Below, piece by piece: positions 20,867 through 30,693 of a stretch of DNA of 64,000 nt. Position 1 is the first letter of the stretch; each line of letters begins with the position of its first letter. A program made the position numbers and the translations under genes. Under the pieces are notes generated by a model that saw only the letters and a list, made by a program, of their open reading frames with translations, had not been told where the DNA came from and ran no database searches. The stretch is from Kluyveromyces lactis. Lineage: Eukaryota > Ascomycota > Saccharomycetes > Saccharomycetales > Saccharomycetaceae. The DNA lies in the NCBI RefSeq assembly GCF_000002515.2, contig NC_006038.1, positions 806,001 through 870,000 on the forward strand, given 5' to 3'.

Positions 20867-23446
20867 TTATTTGGACTTATGAATATGATCCCTTTCTGCA
20901 GGAACTACATGCCTCAAATACTTCCTGAAAGAATTACCTTCTCCAGAATCGTCATCATCGTCATCATCAATACTGTTATTAGTTTCTTGCGTTAACGATG
21001 TGCGGGCTGACTCGTTATGTTCATGAGTGGCTGTACCGGACAAACTAGCCTTTTTCTTGGGGACAGGTGGTTTATTTCCTGCCCTTAATGATACCTTCTT
21101 TTTTGGCACTTTTGGAGGCGGTTTCTTATGTGCCGTTTGAATGTCTTCATCAATATTATAAGTTGGAGGAATAGTTTCATTAGTGGAATATCTTGGAGGT
21201 GGATCAAAAGTTCTACTTGGAACTGCCGGTTGCTCGGATGTGGTGGTATGAGAATCAGTCCTCTGTGGAGGAGGAGGTAAATCTGCTAGGGGTAACATTC
21301 TCATGGCAGGTGGTGCACTTTCTGAACTATTGGAGGCTGGTTCTTCCTCTGTATGCTGGGGCAACGAGCCATTTTGTTGTCCCGGCGGCGGCGGCAACGT
21401 TCTTGATGAAGCTTTAGCAACTCCACCATACTCTTGGGAAGGTCTGCGCGACGAAAGTGAAGTTTGAGGATCGTTAGCTGGCGAAGTTACCATTGATCTC
21501 GGTGGTTTGGGGGGAGGAGCGAAACCAACGTCAACATTATAGTTATAAGCACCTAACACCGCAGCTTGATGTACTTCCTCTTTGGGTCTACCTATGGGAG
21601 CACGTTCTGTGGAGGTAATGCGCTGGTGAGTTTGAATCGGAGGTAATGTCGGTTTCGAAGACACAGGAGGACGTGGAGGATTTGGTGGCTTATGTGATAC
21701 TGTAGGACGAGCATGCGATACAGGTGGTGACATTGGCAATCCGTTATGCGTTGGCTTTGGCGGAGGTGGGAAAGATACAGTAGATTCATGATAAACTCCC
21801 GTGATACTTTCATTGGGTCTAACTTGGTCATCACCAACTTCAGCTGATGTTCCAGTTGCTGCAGCTGGGGTCACAGTGTTTGGTTTGGTATGATCAACAG
21901 ATGTAGGTGGTCTGACATTCCTTGAAGGCAAAGGTGCAGGACCTGGTGAAAGTGATTTCCCCTTCTCCAATACGGATGCGTCCCTTGATGAACTCTTCAA
22001 ACTTGAAGAAGATGACCTATCCTTGTGGAGAGGAGGTGTCACTTGATGAATATCAATTGCACTCACAGGTTGCAGCTCAATTTTCTTCTTCTCCTTCCGT
22101 TCATCAGAATCCATCCAAACGTATGGTTTAACGGTAATTGAAGCTGTTGATGAAACTGTAGATTCTTGAGATGCACCATGGCCAGTAGATGTTTGGATAT
22201 TGGAGAGACTTGGTCTTTGCGCAAGTGCAGGAGCTGGAGATACAATGGGGTTTTGTTGCCCTGGCTGTTGTTGATACATTTGAGGTTGAGATGCAGGTTG
22301 GTAAGGAGTTTGCTGCTGTTGCTGATAATAATCCTGTTGAGGAATGGGAGGCTGTACAATAGGAGCCTGAACTGGTTGTTGATATTGTGGCTGCAAAGAT
22401 TGGGTTTGTTGTTGGTACTGTGGCGGATATGACTGTTGATACTGCGGTTGTGCTTGCGGAGGTTGTTGGATGGGTTGCTGTTGAACCTGAGGTTGCATTT
22501 GCTGTATCTGCGGTTGAACTTGCTGCTGCCCTTGTTGCTGGTACTGAGCATAGGAATCGATATACTGCTGTGGCTGAGTCTGCTGCAGTTGAGGTTGAAA
22601 GTAGTTTTGTTGCTGTTGCATTAGTTGCCCTTGATTTTGAATCTGAGGCGAGGGTACCTGCTGAGACTGATATTGTGAGGTCTGCGGCTGAACCTGCGGC
22701 TGAACCTGCTGTTGCGACGCCAAGGGAGAGCCTTGGACTAATGCCTGGCCTTGATCAGGGGTACCCATTGATGGTTGGAACTGTTGCTGTAACTGCTGTT
22801 GTAGTTGTTCTTGTACGTGTTGTGCATTAAGCGATGGAATAGGGGTATATTGTGGGGGCGTTTCTACGGCAGTCTGATAATTTCTTGGAGGAATTGGTTC
22901 AGGATGAAGCTGCTGCATTGGCTGCTGCGATAACTGCTGCCCTGGCTGTGGGATTTGCTGTACTTGTGGTGGTACTTGCTGTTGCATTGGCGGTTGTGGT
23001 GGCGGTTGTTGTTGATACATATTCTGCGGAGGATACGTTTGTTGCTGAGTAAGCATAGGAATACTGTTCGCTGTCGGTGTTCTTGGAGGCAACCCTGGGT
23101 GTGAAGCAGCATTGGCCATCGGCACAGCAGCAGTATGCACCAGAGGAGCGTTACCAGCATCAATGACAGTCCCATCACTGGATATCTGTTTCTGTCCCGG
23201 TTTTAAAGGAGGCGGTGGAAACATCTTAGGATCTTGTAAATGAGACAAATCTGAAGCCGATTCGCTCATATAGCCTTCATCGGAACTCTCCTCAACATTC
23301 TTCTTGCCTTGGGAATTGTTATAATGCGTCTTACTGGCCTTATACCCTGCCTTTGCTACATATTTCGTGCCCTGATAACCATATTTTCCGGCGCTTGCCA
23401 GACCAGACATAATACTGCCCTTGTTATTATCCCAAAAATTACTCAT
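20867..23446 (-). CDS. AIM3: Aim3-like actin-patch protein, Q/P-rich
   Basis: S. cerevisiae Aim3 localises to cortical actin patches and, with Abp1, limits actin filament growth. The 859-aa protein is mostly disordered. The conserved N-terminus MSNFWDNNKGSIMSGLASAG is followed by a Gly/Lys/Tyr stretch, a very Gln- and Pro-rich middle (about residues 130-410), then many proline-rich motifs (PPPKPP, PPKPPRS, PPPKVPKKK) of the kind bound by SH3 domains. It ends with an acidic run and a basic tail. It is placed by position (YBR108W) and by the N-terminus. Confidence 0.88.
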   Translation of the reverse strand: MSNFWDNNKGSIMSGLASAGKYGYQGTKYVAKAGYKASKTHYNNSQGKKNVEESSDEGYMSESASDLSHLQDPKMFPPPPLKPGQKQISSDGTVIDAGNAPLVHTAAVPMANAASHPGLPPRTPTANSIPMLTQQQTYPPQNMYQQQPPPQPPMQQQVPPQVQQIPQPGQQLSQQPMQQLHPEPIPPRNYQTAVETPPQYTPIPSLNAQHVQEQLQQQLQQQFQPSMGTPDQGQALVQGSPLASQQQVQPQVQPQTSQYQSQQVPSPQIQNQGQLMQQQQNYFQPQLQQTQPQQYIDSYAQYQQQGQQQVQPQIQQMQPQVQQQPIQQPPQAQPQYQQSYPPQYQQQTQSLQPQYQQPVQAPIVQPPIPQQDYYQQQQQTPYQPASQPQMYQQQPGQQNPIVSPAPALAQRPSLSNIQTSTGHGASQESTVSSTASITVKPYVWMDSDERKEKKKIELQPVSAIDIHQVTPPLHKDRSSSSSLKSSSRDASVLEKGKSLSPGPAPLPSRNVRPPTSVDHTKPNTVTPAAATGTSAEVGDDQVRPNESITGVYHESTVSFPPPPKPTHNGLPMSPPVSHARPTVSHKPPNPPRPPVSSKPTLPPIQTHQRITSTERAPIGRPKEEVHQAAVLGAYNYNVDVGFAPPPKPPRSMVTSPANDPQTSLSSRRPSQEYGGVAKASSRTLPPPPGQQNGSLPQHTEEEPASNSSESAPPAMRMLPLADLPPPPQRTDSHTTTSEQPAVPSRTFDPPPRYSTNETIPPTYNIDEDIQTAHKKPPPKVPKKKVSLRAGNKPPVPKKKASLSGTATHEHNESARTSLTQETNNSIDDDDDDDSGEGNSFRKYLRHVVPAERDHIHKSK

Positions 23447-23841
23447 GAATAAGGCGCTTCAAAGACTTGAGAAAACTGCCACCGCTGACGAAAGAGTGTT
23501 CCGTATTATAATGATGTTCTGCAATCGCGCTATACAATGTATAACTAACGAACTACTGATTTATACCGGTCCAAACTCTTGCTTCTCCTTTATTTCCCTT
23601 TCGGTTTAGGAGTCAAATTCTGTTCAGTTTGAATCTTTTTCTCAAAACCTTTGATTTTCACTATTTAAGCTGTTAAAGGCATAGAGCCGATCTACATGAA
23701 GGTTTAAAGGTTACTACTACCCTAAGATGAAAAGAATGCAGGGGTAAGTTGTCGTTTCCCAGGACCGAGAAGCGTGTATCTAAGCAGAGGTCAATCTCTT
23801 GTAATATTGCTGGTCATTGATATAATTTCCTTTCTCGAAAG
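23447..23841. other. Divergent promoter region AIM3/IML3
   Basis: This 395-bp gap shows no recognisable gene; promoter elements were not identified. Confidence 0.5.
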
Positions 23842-24426
23842 ATGAATGGCTTGGAGCGATGGTATTTTTATCATTCACCAGATGATATTCGGATCGATGT
23901 GCTCATTGAAGATCTGCGTGAGTTCTGCAATGTTGATGTGGCTGATATAGATGGTGAAGAAGGAATTTGGCTTATAGATAATTCTGAGGACGAATTACGT
24001 GTATTTTTGAGTGATACAGTATGTTGTACTAATAGTCAACAGGATAATCGGATTACAAAGACATTAAGCAAACACCAGGTGTACCTGGTGCCCTTACAGC
24101 TTGACAATGAGACTGTATACCAGTTTTTAACAGAAATTACATCCAATATGGACGTTGTGAAAATCGATTATATGACTAGGGACACCAAGTTATTGAATCA
24201 ATTTCAAATCCAAGTGAACGTCAGCGATTTCCCCGCTGGTTTGCATCTTTTACCTAAATTATTAAGCGATAGGTTAGGGATCTCGAAAGAGTTCCCAATA
24301 AAAACAGTACATATTGTCCAGCAGAGAGTGACACTGCGATCGACATATATCGAGCAACCAGACTCATCAAATGCCAATGGTGTTCTATTAGAATATTTGT
24401 TAGGATGTAAGAACCTCATAGTTTAA
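23842..24426 (+). CDS. IML3: Iml3, inner kinetochore (CENP-L) subunit
   Basis: Iml3 dimerises with Chl4 (CENP-N) in the inner kinetochore and helps load pericentromeric cohesin. The 194-aa protein is shorter than the 245-aa S. cerevisiae one. Similarity is low overall but readable in the C-terminal half: NQFQIQVNVSDFPAGL against the yeast RQFSIEIP region, and the following leucine-rich end. Position between AIM3 and ISA2 and the strand fit YBR107C. A missing short exon at the N-terminus cannot be excluded, though the ATG at 23842 has no in-frame rival. Confidence 0.8.
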   Translation: MNGLERWYFYHSPDDIRIDVLIEDLREFCNVDVADIDGEEGIWLIDNSEDELRVFLSDTVCCTNSQQDNRITKTLSKHQVYLVPLQLDNETVYQFLTEITSNMDVVKIDYMTRDTKLLNQFQIQVNVSDFPAGLHLLPKLLSDRLGISKEFPIKTVHIVQQRVTLRSTYIEQPDSSNANGVLLEYLLGCKNLIV

Positions 24427-24547
24427 CTATACACATTACCATATATGTAAAATGTCATTTGAATATAAGTCATTAGCCCATCAATATGGGGGGAGTGGGG
24501 TCATGCACTGCATTATAATAAATAGGATGTTGAAAAAAGCAAGAACA

Positions 24548-25120
24548 TCATGTTTCCTGGTCTAAACCGAAACTGCTACCGCATCCACAACTACTGGTCA
24601 TACTTCCTCCAGTAATCTTGAAAGTGGAACCGATTAATTCGGTACTATATGTGAGAGTGGTATCGTTCAAAATCTTTAGGGACTGCTCATCAATAACAAC
24701 TTCGCCGATGGAATCAGGTAATACATAAACGATATCCTTAACAGTCTCAAAATCATCTTCGTCATTCAGGTCATCGGTTTCTTGTTCCTGGTTACCGATT
24801 TTCTTGTCAGATTCCGGTACCAGCTTCAAATTGTACTGAAATCCGTGACATCCACCAGATTCAACCGTCACCCTAAGAATCTCTTTTGAAGCCTTGTATA
24901 TCTCAGCCAGTCTCTTGGAAGCTCTGTTGGTGATGCTAAAATGCAGATCCGGTACTTCATTAATAATCTTTGCTGGTCTGATCGGAGTATCCAATATCGA
25001 TGATGGTGATGATGATTGCCAGCGTACTCCCAAGGCAGCTCTAACGGGGACCTGGTTCAGTATCCGGGGTGCAAGCGTCAAAGGAGTCCTAGAATATGGT
25101 AATAGTCGTACTGGCCACAT
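24548..25120 (-). CDS. ISA2: Isa2, mitochondrial iron-sulfur cluster assembly protein
   Basis: Works with Isa1 and Iba57 to make [4Fe-4S] clusters for aconitase, lipoate synthase and related mitochondrial enzymes. The 190-aa protein starts with a basic presequence (MWPVRLLPYSRTPLT) and has the A-type scaffold cysteines at C91 (SGGCHGF) and C178/C180 (SSCGCGSSF). An acidic insertion rich in D and E lies between them (about 112-125). It converges on IML3 and corresponds to YPR067W. Confidence 0.95.
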   Translation of the reverse strand: MWPVRLLPYSRTPLTLAPRILNQVPVRAALGVRWQSSSPSSILDTPIRPAKIINEVPDLHFSITNRASKRLAEIYKASKEILRVTVESGGCHGFQYNLKLVPESDKKIGNQEQETDDLNDEDDFETVKDIVYVLPDSIGEVVIDEQSLKILNDTTLTYSTELIGSTFKITGGSMTSSCGCGSSFGLDQET

Positions 25121-25335
25121 GTTGTTTGGCTCACTATTCCTCTCTTGTATGTCTTTACGATATTCATTGTATGTACTTGTGAAGTTGAATCATCGTTTCG
25201 CTTATTAAAGAATTTCATTCAAGATAATAAGAGGAATATTGCCTATGAGCCGGGAATATCATTAAAAACAGTATATAATGCTTGGCGAGGGTGTGAAGCG
25301 AACTGTATATAGAATCAACCATTATATGTCATGTG

Positions 25336-26277
25336 CTATGCGAACACGCTGCACACGGTACAACTAGCATCCCTTTCATGCCTGTAAGAGAACATGGTTG
25401 CACCAGCTTCTCCATTATACATCGTGAAAGTTGGACATGTCTCAATATCGATTTTATCAGTGAGTAAGTCGATAGCTTGTTTGCAACATTGACCAGCAAT
25501 GATTGAGTTTGTAGTAGTAACGCTGGGTATAATAGATTTTAGTACGCCCAGAACGTATCTTGTTGTTAGAGTTGAATGGTGTATGTTGAATTCCTCCGCT
25601 CTATGTAATGATTTTTCGTACAACCACTGTAGATCATCGGGAGACTCCAAGTCATGAGGTCTGTTAGGAAATTCTCGAGGCCAGAGAATGATGGAAGCGT
25701 ATTGAATGCAGTGTGCTAGGGTTCTTGGGTTGGATGCAAGTGTACAGAGCGGATAAGTTTCTGTATTTTGCGGCAGCGTGGAAAGAGAACATTCGTAACA
25801 TGAGGTGAACCCAGGCACTATGAGCTTACAGTTACCCATAAGTCCCTCCGTGGCACCGTCTATGAAAGGTATTACGGTCTTGAAGTTGGATTTGACAGTT
25901 ACATCGTGTAATTTGAAGTTGATCCAACGTCTTGCCTCGATAGAATCGAGTCCGGATACGATTATATCGAATTGTGAGATGAAGTCATCGTTGAACTGAG
26001 TCAAATCTTGATTGTGAGGCACCACATGCACAAAACCTGTAACTCCATTCTTGCAAGGTATTTGCAATCTATTGATAGCTTCTGCAGCTACAGACGCTTT
26101 TGGTTTGCCAATATCACGGGTACTGAATAGAAATTGACGGTTCAAATTGGTCAATTCGATGGTATCCATATCGACAATATGTAATTCTGGCAAACCGTAC
26201 AGCGCCAATGTCTTGACAATCTCACATCCAAGACCACCGGCACCAAGGATCAATATTTTTACATCACTGACATCCAT
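25336..26277 (-). CDS. UBA3: Uba3, catalytic subunit of the Nedd8/Rub1 E1 enzyme
   Basis: With Ula1 it adenylates the ubiquitin-like Rub1 and passes it to Ubc12 for cullin modification. The 313-aa protein has the nucleotide-binding GAGGLGCEIVK near residues 12-22, DMDTIELTNLNRQFL near 36-50, catalytic Cys178 in YPLCTLASNPR, and the zinc ligands C160/C163 (SCYEC) and C306/C309 (CTVC). It is compact, without the C-terminal E2-binding ubiquitin fold seen in animals, which matches the 299-aa S. cerevisiae protein. Tandem with ISA2, as in YPR066W/YPR067W. Confidence 0.94.
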   Translation of the reverse strand: MDVSDVKILILGAGGLGCEIVKTLALYGLPELHIVDMDTIELTNLNRQFLFSTRDIGKPKASVAAEAINRLQIPCKNGVTGFVHVVPHNQDLTQFNDDFISQFDIIVSGLDSIEARRWINFKLHDVTVKSNFKTVIPFIDGATEGLMGNCKLIVPGFTSCYECSLSTLPQNTETYPLCTLASNPRTLAHCIQYASIILWPREFPNRPHDLESPDDLQWLYEKSLHRAEEFNIHHSTLTTRYVLGVLKSIIPSVTTTNSIIAGQCCKQAIDLLTDKIDIETCPTFTMYNGEAGATMFSYRHERDASCTVCSVFA

Positions 26278-26582
26278 TTTGCTTGGAGGATATTGATCTG
26301 GTCGGCTCGATCAGTAACAGTTAAGGGTTGGGTCTGATCTTTATAGAATAATATTCACGTTTCTTTCAAATAAAGTGCGAAGTCTATGTGTACAATTTAA
26401 CACTTAAACACGAAAGAAACTGAACAAAAGCTACGATAAAACATCCTATTGAGGTATCTTAATAGTTGTATACATACACGCATGTACATTTATATACATA
26501 TATACGTGTTTATTTATAAGAGAATGGTGAGAGATGGATGAAGAAAACACATGATTGGAAAACGCAACGATGCGCGTCCCGA
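26278..26582. other. Intergenic PHO88 to UBA3
   Basis: This 305-bp gap has a run of ATAC/TATA repeats near 26465-26515 and the UBA3 promoter. Nothing else is supported. Confidence 0.5.
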
Positions 26583-27155
26583 TTATTCAGCTTTGACACC
26601 ACCGTTACCAGCCTTTTCAGCAGTTTCGATAGATTTCTTGTCAGTCTTTGGTTCACTGGCACCACCGGCACCACCGAACAAAGATGGAGTCTTGAAAGGT
26701 CTCTTCAAATCACCAGAAGCTGGTTTTCCGAACAAATGAATTTGAACTTCGTTATGTTCCAAAGCGGACTTGATTGGTGAGATGGTTTGCATGAACAATG
26801 GGTTGGTGTATTTCATGTACAAATGCATGAAACCCATCATAGCCAAACCAGTGTAGATGGATTTAATGGCAGAATCAATCTGTTGTAAATCGTAATCACG
26901 AACGGTAGTGACTTCCAATTTTTTCTCGGTTTGACCACCCAATGGGTTAGCTGGAGCCACGTATTTCAAAGTGGCCAAATCGTTCTTCTTAACGATTTGA
27001 GCTCTAGCGTATTGGTAGATGGACCAAGTGATGGCAACAGAAGCGACATAAGCGATACGGATGTACAACACGATCGAAGGATCCTCCATATCCAAACGAC
27101 GAGATACTTGCATCATGATCAACATGATGACTAGGTTACTGATTTGAGCATTCAT
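26583..27155 (-). CDS. PHO88: Pho88 (Snd3), ER membrane protein targeting factor
   Basis: Membrane component of the SND route that delivers proteins to the ER, first found through effects on phosphate uptake. The 190-aa protein (188 in S. cerevisiae) has an N-terminal hydrophobic segment at about 5-17 and a second at about 30-48, then a cytosolic region with PANPLGGQTEKK. A further hydrophobic patch lies near 100-112, and a Gly/Lys-rich tail closes it. High codon bias suggests strong expression. It corresponds to YBR106W. Confidence 0.95.
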   Translation of the reverse strand: MNAQISNLVIMLIMMQVSRRLDMEDPSIVLYIRIAYVASVAITWSIYQYARAQIVKKNDLATLKYVAPANPLGGQTEKKLEVTTVRDYDLQQIDSAIKSIYTGLAMMGFMHLYMKYTNPLFMQTISPIKSALEHNEVQIHLFGKPASGDLKRPFKTPSLFGGAGGASEPKTDKKSIETAEKAGNGGVKAE

Positions 27156-28413
27156 GGTGGTGGTTAGAGAGTTACAGCTGGGATTGGCTTGGTAAGAAAG
27201 AGCACTTCTCTTCTAACTATGAATTGCTTATCGACGGCAGATTCCAGTGGACAAAGGACAACTAACTAACTAATTATTAGAAAAGGCATACATAAATCAG
27301 TAAGTATATAAAGTTGAAAAAGAGTAGTTCCGATAATACGTGCAACAAGTAGTAGTGCATCATTTAATAGATACGTATGTGAAAAGATGGTATACAGATT
27401 TTATTTTAAATTCCAGTCTGAATGTGGAAGAAGTGACGAGAAAATCTTTTGACGATGAGAGAGATACCCATTGTGTTACCCGGAATAACGTTGAACGGTG
27501 GCGAAAATACAAATATAGCAAATATACATATATCCGGGTAACATAAGCGGGCGCGTTATAACAGTAATCACGTGACTAGAAGAGCCACACTTTTTTGACA
27601 GCATACACCGAGCGTAGAGAAAGAAAGAGTTAGCTGCGCTAAGTTGTTACCCGCACCTCGGAACAAACCGGATCGGGCTATGTCTGTGAATGTTCCTTTC
27701 CCCTGTAGCAACATTCTCTCGTATTTCTTTTTGTGAACTTTGGTCCTTCTTTGATTCTTCCTCCGCCATTTCGTTGGGTACCTCTCTGTTCCAACTTGGT
27801 GCCGGAAAAAAAGAAAATCCAAAACGAAAGGTTTTTCCGGGTATTTTGCCCAGAAACCGGTGCACAGTCTCTTCGATATTTCCCCCCGTTTCTTTTCCTT
27901 CAACACCAGACTCGCACCTCGATCATAATTCACTCCTGAACACATTTACTCTCTTTTTACTTTTTTCCATTATGTGTCACTCCTTTCACCTATGCAGCCA
28001 TTTTACTTCTGTCTCTGCCTTGTTCATTGGTTTTTCCCAGTCCAGTTGATAGGATAGAGTCATGGTTGGAACTGGAAATCTTCCTCTTCCGCGTGTTTCA
28101 TTGTCGGTTTCTTTGCCGTGTTTTATTTCTTTTCCTTTTATCTCTTTTTCTTATTTCTTTATCGATGTCGATCTGGTCTTCGCTTTTTAAAGGTGGCCTG
28201 GTGATGCTTTTTATATTACCTTCTTGATTGAGATAGTTATTATTATTATTATTACTATATATATGTATATATACCGAGTGGTTATTGTTGGACGTATTAA
28301 TCTGTTCGCTGCTTCATCGCAGATTGCCTTTGTCAAGTGAGTTAGTTACTTGCTTTAGAAAACTAGTTACAACTTACAAGTTGTAAGGCAAGATACATTC
28401 ATACATTTTACAG
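27156..28413. other. Divergent promoter region PHO88/VID24
   Basis: This 1.26-kb gap holds the Reb1/Cbf1 cluster on the PHO88 side and a long pyrimidine-rich, CTTTT-rich stretch (about 27,900-28,230) followed by an ATT microsatellite near 28,228-28,250 on the VID24 side. Several open frames exist on both strands but are low-complexity. Confidence 0.6.
27476..27574. promoter_or_regulatory. Reb1/Reb1/Cbf1 site cluster upstream of PHO88
   Basis: TTACCCG at 27476-27482, CGGGTAA at 27535-27541 and CACGTG at 27569-27574 (in ATCACGTGAC) lie 320-420 bp upstream of PHO88. A third TTACCCG is at 27647-27653. The sites are exact core motifs; factor binding is inferred. Confidence 0.6.
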
Positions 28414-29415
28414 ATGATCAACGAAGATACACGTTCGCATAGCTCTGGGTTGGAGACGCAACTCGCCAAGGCGAGTAGCTCGTCTCCATATAAGGGTCAG
28501 GGTCAGACCCAGGAACAACAGCAACAGCAACAGCAACAGCAAAAACAGCAATCACCTATAGCATTCCCTGCGCCTTTGACTCCTTTTTTCCATAGAAACC
28601 CATATTTCAGGAACACTTCGCTGCACAGAACTGGGTCTCACGATTCTATCAATTCGATACGGCGTTCGCATGAAAACTTTCAAGATTCGGAGGATTACGA
28701 TATCCAGGACTCATGCTCACCATCTTTGAACTCGCCTCCTAGATCGAGACCTCAGACTCCCAAGAACCACGAAAGAACTCATTGGCTAGGGGCTAGAAAA
28801 CGGTTTGTTGGGTACCAACTCTCGGGATACAAGAAGTTCCAAGTCATGATCACTATCCAATCTGTTTCTTTACCAAATGATAACGAATCCAACTGTTGCT
28901 CGCCTCATTTGACTGGATTCCTCTCTATAAAGGGTCTCACGGTACAAAATCCCGAGATCACCACTTTCTTCGAATCCATCACCGTAACGGATTCTCTAGG
29001 GTTTCTATCCAAAGATATCCCAATAGATTATGCGTCCTATAAGGCCTCGGACCAGACTGATTTGGAGCATTGGTTGAATTTCCCATCTTTCAAAGAACTT
29101 TGCATGCAAAACGATCCAAAGTATCCTTCTAAGAATATTCTACAATCTATCATCGATGGTACTTACTCACATACCGATTACTTGAATCAAAGGTTCCTTT
29201 ACATGAGGTGGAATGAGAAATTCCTGGTGCCTGATGCCGATTTGGAATCAATAGATGGTGCATCTTACGACGGCTACTACTACATAGTACACGATCAATT
29301 ACTTGGTAACATTCTGGGGTTCTACTACCATGAACATGCTGAAAGATTTCAACAGTTAGAATTGCAACCTTTACAAGAACCATCAATCGGAGATTGTTCA
29401 TTCGAATTTGCATAA
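28414..29415 (+). CDS. VID24: Gid4/Vid24, substrate receptor of the GID ubiquitin ligase
   Basis: Recognises N-terminal proline degrons on gluconeogenic enzymes so that the GID ligase can destroy them after glucose is added. The 333-aa protein (362 in S. cerevisiae) has a disordered N-terminus with about nine consecutive glutamines at residues 35-43, a Ser/Arg/Pro-rich stretch, and then the beta-barrel receptor domain from about 125 to the end. Conserved segments are LSGYKKFQV, GFLSIKGLT, RFLYMRWNEKFLV and YDGYYYIVHD. It ends the left syntenic block (YBR105C). Confidence 0.95.
   Translation: MINEDTRSHSSGLETQLAKASSSSPYKGQGQTQEQQQQQQQQQKQQSPIAFPAPLTPFFHRNPYFRNTSLHRTGSHDSINSIRRSHENFQDSEDYDIQDSCSPSLNSPPRSRPQTPKNHERTHWLGARKRFVGYQLSGYKKFQVMITIQSVSLPNDNESNCCSPHLTGFLSIKGLTVQNPEITTFFESITVTDSLGFLSKDIPIDYASYKASDQTDLEHWLNFPSFKELCMQNDPKYPSKNILQSIIDGTYSHTDYLNQRFLYMRWNEKFLVPDADLESIDGASYDGYYYIVHDQLLGNILGFYYHEHAERFQQLELQPLQEPSIGDCSFEFA
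28516..28542 (+). repeat. Short CAA/CAG run in VID24
   Basis: Nine glutamine codons in alternating CAA and CAG order, followed by one AAA and two more glutamines. Confidence 0.85.
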
Positions 29416-29748
29416 TTAAATGACATTAAAATAAATAAAACCACATCTTTCATGGGGTGTTTTATTTTCATTCTTTTTTTCTGTCTCTTCTAATTTACCA
29501 AGTTCCTTGCTCCACTCATTTACTTCAAATTTCAGTTCAAGTTTACTTCTACACCACATTACATTAATTCAGTTAATATTCTAATACCAATTTACGCTTT
29601 CACTTTTCATTTCTACCTAATCACGTCTCTAATGTCATATAAATAATGGGATATACATCGTTACAATTTACTGCTCGATTTGTTTCTCCTAGAAACCGAA
29701 CGTCATGAAAAAAAAAAAAGAGGCCCTCGATGAGGATGAAGAAGGGGC

Positions 29749-29755
29749 AAAAAAA
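29749..29755 (-). terminator. Pol III T-run terminator of tRNA-Cys
   Basis: Seven T residues on the minus strand 4 bp after the tRNA; a longer T12 run at 29708-29719 could serve as a backup. Confidence 0.8.
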
Positions 29756-29759
29756 TAAC

Positions 29760-29831
29760 AGCTCGCACTCAGGATCGAACTAAGGACCAACAGATTTGCA
29801 ATCTGCTGCGCTACCACTGCGCCATACGAGC
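29760..29831 (-). tRNA. tRNA-Cys (GCA anticodon)
   Basis: A 72-nt gene on the minus strand that starts GCTCGTATGGCGCAGTGG, has anticodon GCA in the loop ATTGCAA, and a B box AGTTCGATCC. It appears the same as the S. cerevisiae gene. The acceptor stem GCTCGTA pairs with the 3' end before a T discriminator. No intron. Confidence 0.97.
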
Positions 29832-29910
29832 TGGTTTCTTGCACAAATGTTTTACTTTCAGTTCATATCGGGATTTGTGAACCATTGCAAAGAACCATGT
29901 CACGTGCTGC

Positions 29911-30129
29911 TTACTCATCACAGTCTTTATTCACCTTAAACTTGGCCTCCAAACATTCTGAATATCTAACGATTCTTCTTTGATGCCAAAGTAATTCAAG
30001 GTTACCCACTCCATTCACTGAATTCATAGTTTTGTACTGTCTTCTCAACTCGTCTTTCAGTTTTTTGCCCTCTATCCTCTTAGTCACTCGGCTTAAACAT
30101 TTCGGAAACTTTATAATTCGATATTTCAC
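29911..30129 (-). other. Open frame of 72 codons without a proper ATG
   Basis: Unrecognised. The frame reads a basic, tryptophan-containing peptide (for example LELLWHQRRIVRYSE) and is open from about 30,220, but the apparent first residue at 30129 is a GTG and the first in-frame ATG leaves only 38 codons. A separate ATG in another frame near 30,140 stops quickly. It may be a relic, a wrongly framed small gene, or chance. Confidence 0.2.
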
Positions 30130-30264
30130 TTCTAACCAACATATAAAGAAATACTGAAATACTGAACTGCGATACTCCTTCCAACGTTTGATTGATATTT
30201 TTTCAAGCCCAGTAAACTAGCCTCACAGTTAAAATCGCTTCGCTCAGGTTTTCCAATACCAACA

Positions 30265-30693
30265 ATGTTCTCAAGATTTTTGGCCACTAAGAGTCCGCTC
30301 CTACGTCCTGCTTTCAGATCACATCTAAGTTTCCAAAGATTCATATCACAAGAGACAAAGAAAGCTATTGAAGATGCTATTGAATCAGCACCGGTGGTTT
30401 TATTCATGAAGGGCACTCCAGAATTCCCACAATGTGGATTCTCTAGAGCTACAATCAATATGTTAGGTCAACAAGGTGTCGATCCAGTGAAGTTTGCTGC
30501 TTACAATGTACTTGAAGACCCTGAGTTACGTGAAGGTATCAAGGAAATCTCCGAATGGCCAACCATCCCACAACTATACGTTAACAAGGAATTTGTCGGT
30601 GGATGTGACATTGTGATGAACATGGCTCAAACGGGTGAATTAGCTAAACTGTTGGAAGAGTCCGATGCTTTGGTCCCAGAAGAAGAAGATTAA
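30265..30693 (+). CDS. GRX5: Grx5, mitochondrial monothiol glutaredoxin
   Basis: Transfers [2Fe-2S] clusters from Isu1 to targets in mitochondria, using glutathione as a ligand. The 142-aa protein has a basic presequence ([19 protein letters not shown]), the CGFS active site with Cys57, upstream MKGTPEFPQ, and the glutathione-binding segments WPTIPQLYV and GGCDI. It opens the right syntenic block (YPL059W). Confidence 0.97.
   Translation: MFSRFLATKSPLLRPAFRSHLSFQRFISQETKKAIEDAIESAPVVLFMKGTPEFPQCGFSRATINMLGQQGVDPVKFAAYNVLEDPELREGIKEISEWPTIPQLYVNKEFVGGCDIVMNMAQTGELAKLLEESDALVPEEED

Larger units (their letters stand above)
29416..30264. other. Intergenic VID24 to GRX5 with tRNA-Cys; synteny break
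   Basis: This 849-bp gap holds the tRNA-Cys gene, a CACGTG at 29901-29906 and an open minus-strand frame at 29911-30129. Gene order on the left follows YBR105 and on the right YPL059/YBR163, so the gap is a rearrangement point relative to S. cerevisiae. Confidence 0.65.

Noticed and set aside
27569-27574. CACGTG sites (also at 6928, 29901, 42692, 43233, 49248, 52971 and 55629) as centromere CDEI
   Set aside because: None is followed by a long AT-rich block with a CDEIII core; they fit promoter or termination elements.
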